Positions 24,584 to 32,111 of a stretch of DNA of 64,000 nucleotides are shown here, one piece after another. The stretch covers positions 1-64,000 of the forward strand of contig NZ_JAFREL010000009.1 in the NCBI RefSeq assembly GCF_017377655.1, given 5' to 3'. The position numbers and the translations under genes are program-made. Below the pieces are notes generated by a model. It saw only the letters and a program-made list of their open reading frames with translations. It was not told where the DNA came from and did no database searches. How positions within the stretch are numbered: position 1 is the stretch's first letter; each line of letters opens with the position of its first letter. This DNA comes from Candidatus Enterococcus ferrettii (GTDB lineage: Bacteria > Bacillota > Bacilli > Lactobacillales > Enterococcaceae).

Positions 24584-25549
24584 TTATTTTGGTTCTTTGA
24601 TGCTAGCAGGATCAATGCCTAATGCTTTTGCCATATCCTCATTAACATAGAACGCCAAATTCTTCGCACTTTCCACGGGCATTGTTTGAGGTTCTGCCTC
24701 GCCATCTAAAATTTTTGCAGCCATTTCCCCAGTTTGCTTGCCTAGAGAAACATAATCCACGCCTAAAGTGACCAATCCGCCTTCTTTTACTTGATCGACT
24801 GAACCTGCGACTAAAGGAACTTTATGTTCTTTTACCACTTCACCAACCACTGTTGCTGCACTGGCAAAGGTGCTGTCAGTTGGAATATAAATTGCATCTA
24901 CTTCGCTGGCTACGGAGGTTGTTGCTTGTTGAACATCATTGGTTGAAGTTGCATTTCTAACCATGATTTCCAAACCAAGCTCTTCCAAATATTCTGTTGC
25001 TACGTCAATTTGAATTTGTGAGTTTACTTCCCCAGCGTTGTATAATAAACCGATTTTTTTAGCATCCGGTGCAACTGACAACAGCAAATCAATTTGTTTC
25101 TTGATTGGTGAAAGATTCGTTGTCCCTGACATATTTGTACCGGGTTTATCATAGCTTTTTACTAATTTTGCCGCTTTCAAGTCAGTCACAGCAGTAACTA
25201 GAGCCGGAATATCAGCTGTTCCGTTGGCAATGGATTGTCCAGCAGGTGTACCTACCCCTAATAATAAATCCGGTTGATCCTTGATTAATTTTTCACTCAT
25301 ACTCTTTAGGTTGTCTTGATTATTTTGAGCATTTTGATAAGAAATTTCCAGATTTTCTCCTTCAACATAACCGTTTTCTGCTAAGCCCTCTTTGAATCCT
25401 TCGTAAGCTTCATCAAAAGAACCATGCTGTACCGTTTGCAGAACGCCAACCTTTTTCACGTTGTCATCTGTTGCTGCATCCCCTTTACCACAGGCCCCTA
25501 ATACCAATAAGCTAACTAAACCTAATCCTAACAATACATTCTTTTTCAT
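24584..25549 (-). CDS. ABC-type substrate-binding lipoprotein, TrpX-like (321 aa)
   Basis: A lipoprotein with signal and lipobox LVLGACGKG. The mature part matches the ABC_sub_bind family (VGVLQTVQHGSFDEAYEGFK, later LLGVGTPAGQSIANGTADIP), to which tryptophan-transporter protein TrpX belongs. Related genes are normally followed by a permease and an ATPase, which are absent here: the next gene is convergent. The ATG at 25549 follows AAAAGGGGAAA. The transcript begins with a Phe-rich leader peptide and an attenuator, so the ligand is probably phenylalanine or another aromatic amino acid (inference). Confidence 0.88.
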   Translation of the reverse strand: MKKNVLLGLGLVSLLVLGACGKGDAATDDNVKKVGVLQTVQHGSFDEAYEGFKEGLAENGYVEGENLEISYQNAQNNQDNLKSMSEKLIKDQPDLLLGVGTPAGQSIANGTADIPALVTAVTDLKAAKLVKSYDKPGTNMSGTTNLSPIKKQIDLLLSVAPDAKKIGLLYNAGEVNSQIQIDVATEYLEELGLEIMVRNATSTNDVQQATTSVASEVDAIYIPTDSTFASAATVVGEVVKEHKVPLVAGSVDQVKEGGLVTLGVDYVSLGKQTGEMAAKILDGEAEPQTMPVESAKNLAFYVNEDMAKALGIDPASIKEPK

Positions 25550-25575
25550 TTTATTTTCCCCTTTTCCATAAAAAA

Positions 25576-25605
25576 ATCATCCACTCAGTAAACTAAGTGG
25601 ATGAT
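25576..25605 (-). terminator. Attenuator terminator before the binding-protein gene
   Basis: On the minus strand ATCATCCACTTAGT pairs with ACTGAGTGGATGAT (inner pairs lost to the loop), followed by TTTTTTTATGG. It sits between the Phe-rich leader and the start of the lipoprotein gene. Confidence 0.85.
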
Positions 25606-25708
25606 GGGAATACGAGAATAGAATTCTTCAGCCACTTCGATTACTTCTACGTGGCTGGTGGTACGTCAAAACTCTTTAGCCATCATAGATAGATACAAAA
25701 CGTAGGTC

Positions 25709-25736
25709 GTTTGCATCCATCTTGATGAATACAAAC
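25709..25736 (-). promoter_or_regulatory. Leader hairpin after the Phe peptide
   Basis: On the minus strand GUUUGUAUUCAUC pairs with GAUGGAUGCAAAC, a 13-bp stem with two G-U pairs, starting right after the leader stop. The AGATAG that ends the leader can also pair with CTATCT at 25687-25692. A ribosome stalled on the Phe codons would change which of these forms. Confidence 0.55.
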
Positions 25737-25796
25737 CTATCTAAAAAAGCTAAAGAAAAAGCTGTTATTCAGTTGTGAGTGATTTCTGTTCATCAT
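25737..25796 (-). CDS. Phe-rich leader peptide (19 aa)
   Basis: ATG at 25796, seven bases after GGAGGT. The product is MMNRNHSQLNNSFFFSFFR, with five Phe codons in the last seven before the stop. The stop TAG is the first base-paired element of a strong hairpin (25709-25736). Together with the terminator at 25576 this is the layout of ribosome-mediated attenuation by phenylalanine supply. No T-box sequence is present. Confidence 0.78.
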   Translation of the reverse strand: MMNRNHSQLNNSFFFSFFR

Positions 25797-25827
25797 AAGG
25801 ATGACCTCCAACTTCTAATTGAAGATT

Positions 25828-25856
25828 AGTATACACTGAGAAAAATGAGATGTAAA
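25828..25856 (-). promoter_or_regulatory. Promoter of the Phe leader
   Basis: On the minus strand TTTACA (25851-25856), a 17-base spacer and TATACT (25828-25833), near consensus. Start of transcription is expected about 25 bases before the leader ATG. Confidence 0.7.
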
Positions 25857-25904
25857 TAAGAAATTTAAATATTTTTTATTTTCTTGGCTAAATGCCTGCT
25901 TTTT

Positions 25905-25948
25905 TTGACAACTAACGAAGCATCGCTTATTATAAGAACATACGTTCG
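25905..25948 (+). promoter_or_regulatory. Promoter with LexA (SOS) box before the radical SAM pair
   Basis: TTGACA (25905-25910), a 17-base spacer and TATTAT (25928-25933). AGAACATACGTTCG follows at 25935-25948, matching the Gram-positive LexA pattern GAAC-N4-GTTC. A repressor bound there would cover the -10 and the transcript start. Confidence 0.7.
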
Positions 25949-25968
25949 TATAGTTTAGGAGGGATTCC

Positions 25969-27267
25969 ATGGAACTGACAAGAAAGATTGAAATTCTAGC
26001 CGAATCAGCCAAGTATGATGTGTCGTGTTCCAGCAGTGGAGTGACCAACAATACTCGTGAAGGAAAAGTAGGCAGTACAGCTGTATCAGGAATTTGTCAC
26101 TCATTTACTCCTGATGGTCGGTGTGTCTCATTATTAAAATTATTATTTACGAATGCCTGTATTTTTGATTGTCATTATTGCATTAATCGGAAATCCAATG
26201 CGATTCCACGTGCTACCTTTACACCGCAGGAGGTAGCTGATTTGACGATGGATTTTTATATGCGGAACTATATCGAAGGATTGTTCCTTAGTTCAGCAAT
26301 TATCAAAAATGTCGATTACACCTGCGAATTGCTGATCAAAACCTTAAAGATTTTACGGGAGGAAAAGGGATTTCGCGGCTATATTCATGTTAAAGCCATT
26401 CCAGGTGCTGATGAGAAATTGATTGAAGAGCTGGGCTTTTTAGCGGATCGGATGAGCGTTAATGTAGAATTACCTTCTAGAGAAAGTTTAAAGCTGCTGG
26501 CACCGGACAAAGACCCTTACGCTTTATACAAACCTATGAAGCAGATTACTACGAAGAAAAAGGAAGAAGCCTTTTTGCCTGCTGTTAGAAAAGGTCCGAG
26601 CTTTGTCCCTGCTGGTCAGTCAACACAAATGATTATTGGAGCCAGCCCAGAAAGTGACCGCTCGATTGTAAAAATTGCTGAAAATTTGTATCAACGTTAT
26701 GAGCTGAAGCGAGTTTATTACTCTGCTTATATTCCAGTAAATCAGGATTCTTTGCTCCCGGCTGTTACGACCGAGCCGCCGTTGTTGCGGGAACATCGCC
26801 TATATCAAGCAGATTGGCTGATGCGTTTTTATCGATTCTCAGCAGATGAGATTTTGTCGGATGACAAGCCCAATTTCAACCTGTATCTTGATCCTAAAGC
26901 CAATTGGGCTGTGCAAAATTATGATCGTTTTCCGGTAGATGTCCAAACAGCTTCTTATGATATGCTGCTTCGAGTACCTGGTATTGGTCCTAAGAGTGCT
27001 CAAAATATCGTAAAAGCCCGGAAATATTATCGCCTGCATTTGAGTGATTTGAAGAAGCTGGGGATTGTTATAAAAAGGGCGCAGTATTTTATTGCCTGCA
27101 ATCACGAAACCCCTGCTGGACTGATTCGTGATCCTGAGTGGGTCATTACCTCGTTGATTTCTTCCAAGCAATATCAGACTTTGAAGCAGCTAAATACTCA
27201 AAATAAAGCAGAGCAGTTATCATTGTTCGACGTTGAACGCTTTGAACATGCTAAAGAAAGTCGGTGA
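25969..27267 (+). CDS. Radical SAM protein, putative DNA modification/repair (432 aa)
   Basis: A radical SAM enzyme with the cluster motif CIFDCHYC (CX3CX2C) at about residues 61-68, and a C-terminal helix-hairpin-helix (LLRVPGIGPKSAQNIVKARK) that suggests DNA binding. It matches the conserved family annotated as a DNA modification/repair radical SAM protein, whose reaction is not established. The ATG at 25969 follows AGGAGGG. The next gene, five bases on, is its usual partner. The promoter has a LexA-like box, which supports a DNA-damage role. Confidence 0.88.
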   Translation: MELTRKIEILAESAKYDVSCSSSGVTNNTREGKVGSTAVSGICHSFTPDGRCVSLLKLLFTNACIFDCHYCINRKSNAIPRATFTPQEVADLTMDFYMRNYIEGLFLSSAIIKNVDYTCELLIKTLKILREEKGFRGYIHVKAIPGADEKLIEELGFLADRMSVNVELPSRESLKLLAPDKDPYALYKPMKQITTKKKEEAFLPAVRKGPSFVPAGQSTQMIIGASPESDRSIVKIAENLYQRYELKRVYYSAYIPVNQDSLLPAVTTEPPLLREHRLYQADWLMRFYRFSADEILSDDKPNFNLYLDPKANWAVQNYDRFPVDVQTASYDMLLRVPGIGPKSAQNIVKARKYYRLHLSDLKKLGIVIKRAQYFIACNHETPAGLIRDPEWVITSLISSKQYQTLKQLNTQNKAEQLSLFDVERFEHAKESR

Positions 27268-27271
27268 GTAG

Positions 27272-28015
27272 ATGGAGGAAATAACAGAAACCTGGGAGTA
27301 TGATGGCAGTTTTTATGGCTTCCTGTGCTTAGTGGATCAAGCTTTTTCCCGTAAAGCTTTTCCAGTCTTGATTCTCACACCAGAGACCGCTTCAGAAAGC
27401 CTGTTCATGGGTGAATGGACAACGACTAACGAAGCCAGGGCTCAAAAAATCTACCGTCGGCTGCAACAACGCTTAACTGCTGAAAACCTTCAATTTATTC
27501 AAACCGGTTTTTATGCTACTTTAGCCAACAAGGAACGTTCCTTATTGGATGCTATTGAAATTGCTTTAGGAACTAAAGATTCGTTGGAAAACTATATAGG
27601 TCATCCCGCAGTTTTGGCTGTGCGAAAGGCCATCAAAACATTATTGGGGGAAGTCCATTTATTTACGGGCTTTGTTCGTTTTGAATATGTCGGCAATATT
27701 CTATTTAGTAAGATCGCACCAAAACACTATTCATTACCATTTTTATGTCCGCATTTTGCGGAGCGTTACCCTAACGAACAAATGATGATCTATGATGAAA
27801 CCCACCGTTTACTGGCAATGATTGATCATGGAGCAGTCACTCTAATTGAAGATAGTGACTGTCCAAATATAAAAGAAACGGTGGAAGAACAAGAGATTCA
27901 AAGTCAATGGCGGGCTTTTTTGTCCGCTGTGACCATTAATGAACGGACCAATTCGAAGGTTCAAATGGGTCATTTGCCATTAAGATTTCGCGGAAATATG
28001 GTGGAGTTTGATTAG
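27272..28015 (+). CDS. Probable DNA-metabolism protein, radical SAM partner (247 aa)
   Basis: Matches the conserved protein family that nearly always accompanies the radical SAM DNA-repair protein, sometimes fused to a uracil-DNA glycosylase-like domain. Recognisable parts are WEYDGSFYGFLCLVDQAF at the N-terminus and the FVRFEYVGNILFSKIAPKHY and HFAERYPNEQMMIYDE regions. The ATG at 27272 follows GAGTAGATGGAGG across the end of the previous gene. Its biochemical role is unknown; the pair is one operon. Confidence 0.85.
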   Translation: MEEITETWEYDGSFYGFLCLVDQAFSRKAFPVLILTPETASESLFMGEWTTTNEARAQKIYRRLQQRLTAENLQFIQTGFYATLANKERSLLDAIEIALGTKDSLENYIGHPAVLAVRKAIKTLLGEVHLFTGFVRFEYVGNILFSKIAPKHYSLPFLCPHFAERYPNEQMMIYDETHRLLAMIDHGAVTLIEDSDCPNIKETVEEQEIQSQWRAFLSAVTINERTNSKVQMGHLPLRFRGNMVEFD

Positions 28016-28054
28016 TAAGCAAAAACAAGGTCGAATTCTCCCTAAAAATAAAAA

Positions 28055-28089
28055 AAAAGACCTCGCTGATAATTTAGCGAGGTCTTTTG
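28055..28089. terminator. Bidirectional terminator
   Basis: AAAAGACCTCGCT pairs with AGCGAGGTCTTTT between the convergent DNA-metabolism and secreted-peptidase genes. Confidence 0.85.
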
Positions 28090-28097
28090 CTATTGTC

Positions 28098-29345
28098 TTA
28101 GCGAACAACTACAGCAAATTTTTTCAAGTTATAGCTGGCTTCAAATTTTGCTCCAGAAATCCAATATTTTCCAGCGTTAGGATCAGATACATGGTACGTA
28201 TTATTACTTTCATTAAATCCATCTAAGGTCATGATATGAGCATTATTTATTCCTGTTCCCCAGAAATAATTACCATAGCGAGGACTCTCAAAATTTAATG
28301 TTACGTAAACAACAACTGGATTCCCATTACGCAGCTCTTGCTTAAGGCTTCCAACAGAAGAACCTGAGATGTTTGCAACCTTACCATAACGGCTGCCCCA
28401 GTTAGTTAGCGGTGCTGGGTAAATGGATTGATAGACATTGTTCATAAGTTTATCTGGTTGACCTGCAAATCCATTATTGGGATTATTGTCACTAGCCAAC
28501 GGCATTTCCTTGATGAAGGATTTTAGATTGTAATTTTTAGCGTATCCTTTCAGCTGTAAGGCTTGCAGCAAGGAGGCTGCTTCACAACCCATCGGCATTC
28601 CAGCCGTATTTTGATTGATATAAGGAGCATTAAGCAGAACATTGTTGCTGACACCAACGGCGCCACCAACAGCATACCATGAGATTCCTTCATAACGCCA
28701 TCCAGCTCGCTGCAGATTATCCCTTTCAGCACCATTCAAGGTGTAGTGGTGAGATCCAGCCTTTGCATTAGGATTATACAGCCGATAAAGAGGCTGTCCG
28801 CTAGCGGGTGAGTACCAGCTGATTCCTTCATAACGCCAACCAACCCCTTTTAGATGATCCCGTTCATTCGCATCTAAAGTATAATGATGATCTCCTGCAT
28901 TTGCATTGTAAAGTCGGTAAACGGGTTGGCCGCCAGTCGGAGCGGACCATCCAATTCCTTCATAATACCAGCCAGCGTTGACTATTTGATCTCTTTCGAT
29001 CCCATTCGCTGTGTAGAAATGCTCCCCACTATTGGGATTATACAGCCGATACATGGGAATTCCGGTTGTCGTTTGGGCTGCAGCAAAAGTAGTAGGTGTC
29101 ATTGCCATAGAGGGTTCAGCCACAACTGCTGACTGATCAGCAGTTGCATCTACTTCTGCGGAAGGCGCTGCCTGTGCTGGAGAGGCAACGGGGTTCTCAG
29201 AAGTTTCTGATTCGCTGGAAACTTGGGTTTCTGCAACAGTTGATTCAGTTGCTGAAGAATCTTCAATAGCTAGGCTTTCCGTTCCTGCCCAAAAGATTGA
29301 AGAAAGAAAAGCAGTACAAAATAACAAACAAACACTCTTTTTCAT
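28098..29345 (-). CDS. Secreted C39-like peptidase with DUF5648-type repeats (415 aa)
   Basis: An exported protein with a signal peptide (residues 1 to about 26), a Ser/Thr/Glu/Ala-rich linker, three wall-module repeats at 98-227, and a C-terminal peptidase_C39_2-type domain. The likely triad is Cys254 (PMGCEAASLLQAL), His370 (NNAHIMTLDGF) and Asp388 (HVSDPNAGKYW). Such domains cleave peptides or peptidoglycan cross-bridges; the target is not known here. The ATG at 29345 follows ACGGAGGAG. It is divergent from a gene at 29571 that carries the same repeats on another catalytic domain. Confidence 0.85.
   Translation of the reverse strand: MKKSVCLLFCTAFLSSIFWAGTESLAIEDSSATESTVAETQVSSESETSENPVASPAQAAPSAEVDATADQSAVVAEPSMAMTPTTFAAAQTTTGIPMYRLYNPNSGEHFYTANGIERDQIVNAGWYYEGIGWSAPTGGQPVYRLYNANAGDHHYTLDANERDHLKGVGWRYEGISWYSPASGQPLYRLYNPNAKAGSHHYTLNGAERDNLQRAGWRYEGISWYAVGGAVGVSNNVLLNAPYINQNTAGMPMGCEAASLLQALQLKGYAKNYNLKSFIKEMPLASDNNPNNGFAGQPDKLMNNVYQSIYPAPLTNWGSRYGKVANISGSSVGSLKQELRNGNPVVVYVTLNFESPRYGNYFWGTGINNAHIMTLDGFNESNNTYHVSDPNAGKYWISGAKFEASYNLKKFAVVVR
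28665..29054 (-). repeat. Three-repeat DUF5648-like wall module, copy 2
   Basis: Residues 98-227 of the C39-like protein. Three units YRLYNPNSGEHFYT...ERD...GWRYEGI; the third carries the insertion NPNAKAGSHHYT. Confidence 0.85.
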
Positions 29346-29570
29346 CGTATGATCTCCTCCGTAATCTATTGAAACATAAATTATAAGTAACAGAAGTGCT
29401 TTGTTTATTTTATCATCAGCAGTTTTAAAATGCTATAGATTACTCTTTAAAACCAATAGAAAAAAATGTTATCATAAATGATCAAGATTCTTTGACAAGA
29501 GTAAATCAAATAGTTTAAAATTTATTCAAGATAAGAATTGTTTTTTTTTGAAAAATTAGGAGGTGTAGGA

Positions 29571-31109
29571 ATGGATTTTAGAATGCAGAAGAAAGGCAAT
29601 AAGAAATATTTGCTGATCGTAGGAGGATTGTTATTTTCCGCAGTATTATATACGCAAGAAAACGAAACTGTTTTTGCTTCTGAGGTTGTAAGTGAAGCGA
29701 CGGTTATCGAAAACAGCTCGGTATATCCTTCGGCGGAATTGGAAACGCCTTCAAGCATTGTGGAGAATAACCAAGAGACAGATACAAAGGGAGAAGAAAT
29801 TATTACCCCAGAAGTACCTGCTGAAAATGTGGAACCTTCAACTCCACCACTGAATGAAGGGGAAAATGATTCAACTGAAGCGGTAGCCCCGATTGAGGAA
29901 AATCAATCAAATCAAAATAGCCAAGAGGAGAATCCAGAAAAATTACCCGCTGTAAACGAAGAACAAACCAATCAAGTGGATACTACAAATAATAATCAAC
30001 AAGTTGAAAAAGCACCTGAAGCCAATAGACAAGAACCGGATAAACCTGTTCAGACACCAGTAAAAGTGCCGCAGCAGATGAAAGCAGCAGCTCAAACAAC
30101 AGAAGTACCAACCAAAGCTAGAGCAGCTGAACAACGAGCAGTCGTACAAGATGTACCCGTGTATAGAATTTATAATCCTAATTCAGGCGAACATTTTTAC
30201 ACGATGAACGGTTACGAGCGGGATATGCTTAAGGGTGTAGGCTGGCGTTATGAAGGAATCGGTTGGCGCTCGATATTATCCGGGCTTGAAGTATATCGCT
30301 TGTATAATCCTAACTCAGGTGAACATTTTTATACAATGAACGGCAATGAACGCAATATGCTTAAAGGAATCGGGTGGCGTTATGAAGGAATTGGTTGGCA
30401 CACACTAGATTCAGGAATGCCAGTTTATCGTGTATACAATCCTAATGGGGGCGTCGGAGCCCATCACTACACCGTAAACGGTAATGAACGAGACAATTTA
30501 AGAAATCAGGGCTGGCGTTATGAAGGAATTGGCTGGTATAGTACTCCTTTTCAACCAGAAAGTGTTATTCAGTGGGCTTCAGGCTTCTTTGGACTCACTC
30601 GTGACCAAATTGTCAGTGAATTGGCTAAACACGAAAATGATCGTTATTATTTATATACCCCTTTCAAGGGTTTGACAGGCAATGCCAGTACTTCTATGAG
30701 TCCTAACGGTGATCCTAATGGCAATGGACCTGGTATGAACTGTACCGGTTTTATCGCAAGTGTAATTAAAAGAGCGGGTGGTAATCTGGCTGCTATTACC
30801 AATGTTGCTAATGCTTGGGGTGGAGTCGCTAACGGCTACAACTGGCGAGATGCCTTGACTAAAAATGTTCAGTACGAAACATTTACTTCAGTAGGATCCT
30901 TGCTGCAAAGCGGGTTAGCTAAAAAAGGAGATATTTTGTATTTTGAACCAGATTATTCTAAACCAAACTATGATTGTCATCTTGGCTTTTTCTGGGGAAA
31001 TACTCCGAATCATGATAGAATCTGGCATAGCACATTCCCACATAATAATATGTCCAACATTAAGTCTATGACTCCTTGGACAAAGATTTACTTATTCCGC
31101 CAAGGCTAG
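29571..31109 (+). CDS. Secreted NlpC/P60-like hydrolase with DUF5648-type repeats (512 aa)
   Basis: An exported protein. The signal-like N-terminus (KKYLLIVGGLLFSAVLY) is followed by a long Glu/Pro/Asn-rich linker to about 195, three repeats at 197-325, and a C-terminal papain-like domain with Cys391 in GMNCTGFIASVI and His470 in DCHLGFFWG. This fold usually cuts peptidoglycan stem peptides. The ATG at 29571 follows TTAGGAGGTG; an upstream reading from 29538 has no site. It is divergent from the C39-like gene. Confidence 0.82.
   Translation: MDFRMQKKGNKKYLLIVGGLLFSAVLYTQENETVFASEVVSEATVIENSSVYPSAELETPSSIVENNQETDTKGEEIITPEVPAENVEPSTPPLNEGENDSTEAVAPIEENQSNQNSQEENPEKLPAVNEEQTNQVDTTNNNQQVEKAPEANRQEPDKPVQTPVKVPQQMKAAAQTTEVPTKARAAEQRAVVQDVPVYRIYNPNSGEHFYTMNGYERDMLKGVGWRYEGIGWRSILSGLEVYRLYNPNSGEHFYTMNGNERNMLKGIGWRYEGIGWHTLDSGMPVYRVYNPNGGVGAHHYTVNGNERDNLRNQGWRYEGIGWYSTPFQPESVIQWASGFFGLTRDQIVSELAKHENDRYYLYTPFKGLTGNASTSMSPNGDPNGNGPGMNCTGFIASVIKRAGGNLAAITNVANAWGGVANGYNWRDALTKNVQYETFTSVGSLLQSGLAKKGDILYFEPDYSKPNYDCHLGFFWGNTPNHDRIWHSTFPHNNMSNIKSMTPWTKIYLFRQG
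30159..30545 (+). repeat. Three-repeat DUF5648-like wall module, copy 3
   Basis: Residues 197-325 of the NlpC-like protein. The first two units are nearly identical (YNPNSGEHFYTMNG and GWRYEGIGW). The third has the insertion NPNGGVGAHHYT. Confidence 0.85.
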
Positions 31110-31126
31110 GAATTGAAGAAACCGCT

Positions 31127-31166
31127 GGCCAATTGTTGTCTGAAAATGATGACAATTGGTCTTTTT
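31127..31166 (+). terminator. Terminator of the NlpC-like gene
   Basis: CCAATTGT (31129-31136) pairs with ACAATTGG (31152-31159), followed by TCTTTTT. Confidence 0.7.
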
Positions 31167-31259
31167 GAGGTTGGCTGATCGTTTCTTAAAGCAACTTTTG
31201 CAAAATTTTCTGTATCCGATGGTATTATGGAATGGAAATGAAAGAAAGGAACGATTGCA

Positions 31260-31979
31260 GTGAAAAAATGGAAAAAGATTCTTCTAATAGTGCTCATTGG
31301 ACTGGTTGTCGTGTTAACAGGTGGGTTTGTTTATTTGCAAACACAAACGTATTCTCCTACTAGCAGCGCACAACAGGTAACGAATCAAGCGGAGGACGAC
31401 AGTGACTGGTTGTATTTTCCCTCAGAAGATGAAACGAAGCCGATGATTATTTTTTATCCCGGCGCTTTGGTTGATCCAGGGAGCTATAGTCCTTGGGCTC
31501 AAAAAGTAGCACAAGCGGGCTATCCGGTTTACATAGTAAAGATGCCGTTAGATTTAGCGGTATTAGCACCGAATCGCGGAGATAAGGTGTTAGCTGAGCA
31601 GCCAGATCGCAAATATGTACTTGGGGGACATTCTTTGGGAGGCGTAATGGCTAGTCGTTTTGCAGTCGAGCACCAACAGGATTTAGCTGGAGTGTTTTTC
31701 TTAGCTAGTTATCCCGATGAAAAAGGAAGTTTAGCTGATGTTAAGGTACCAGTACTGTCTCTGACTGGGGAAAATGATAAGGTATTGAATCAGAAAGCTT
31801 ATCAAGAGGCGAAAGAGGAATTGCCAGCAAACGCAGACTATCAAGAAATTCCCGGAGGCAATCATGCAGGATTTGGTTCTTATGGACCTCAAAAGGGTGA
31901 TGGAAAGTCAACGATTGATGACCAAAATCTGCAAGTATCCCAACAATTAATTAGTTGGCTCAAAGAAAAAGTAGACTAG
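31260..31979 (+). CDS. Membrane-anchored alpha/beta hydrolase (239 aa)
   Basis: An alpha/beta-hydrolase_5-type enzyme with an N-terminal membrane helix (ILLIVLIGLVVVLTGGFVYL), so the domain faces outside. The nucleophile elbow is GHSLGG, the acid lies near LTGENDKV, and the catalytic His is in PGGNHAGFGSYGPQ. The start is GTG at 31260 behind AAAGGA. Relatives are annotated as carboxylesterases of unknown substrate. It stands alone. Confidence 0.83.
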   Translation: MKKWKKILLIVLIGLVVVLTGGFVYLQTQTYSPTSSAQQVTNQAEDDSDWLYFPSEDETKPMIIFYPGALVDPGSYSPWAQKVAQAGYPVYIVKMPLDLAVLAPNRGDKVLAEQPDRKYVLGGHSLGGVMASRFAVEHQQDLAGVFFLASYPDEKGSLADVKVPVLSLTGENDKVLNQKAYQEAKEELPANADYQEIPGGNHAGFGSYGPQKGDGKSTIDDQNLQVSQQLISWLKEKVD

Positions 31980-31982
31980 TTT

Positions 31983-32016
31983 AAAAAGCTGATTATGCTA
32001 AGTAATCAGCTTTTTT
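31983..32016 (+). terminator. Terminator of the hydrolase gene
   Basis: AAAAAGCTGATTA pairs with TAATCAGCTTTTTT around a 7-base loop. Confidence 0.85.
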
Positions 32017-32061
32017 ATGTTCCTGGAGACCATTGGTGGACATATTTTTCAGTTATATATT

Positions 32062-32088
32062 TTTACTTATCAATTGATAAGTTATAAA
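32062..32088 (+). promoter_or_regulatory. crt promoter with 18-bp palindromic operator
   Basis: ACTTATCAATTGATAAGT at 32065-32082 is a perfect palindrome lying between a weak -35 (TTTACT, 32062-32067) and a -10 (TATAAA, 32083-32088). The third gene of the operon encodes a TetR-type regulator, whose family binds such palindromes. Confidence 0.65.
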
Positions 32089-32111
32089 ATGATAAAAGGA
32101 GGAGAATGACA

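Noticed and set aside
25576..25856. T-box riboswitch before the binding-protein gene
   Set aside because: No AGGGTGGNACCGCG-like sequence is present. The Phe-rich peptide and terminator explain the leader better.
28008..28226. Rightward 72-aa frame after the DNA-metabolism gene
   Set aside because: It crosses a strong terminator and runs antisense into the C39-like gene; no binding site.
4512..30545. CRISPR or mobile-element repeats
   Set aside because: The repeated blocks are in-frame protein repeats inside three genes, with diverged DNA and no spacer pattern.
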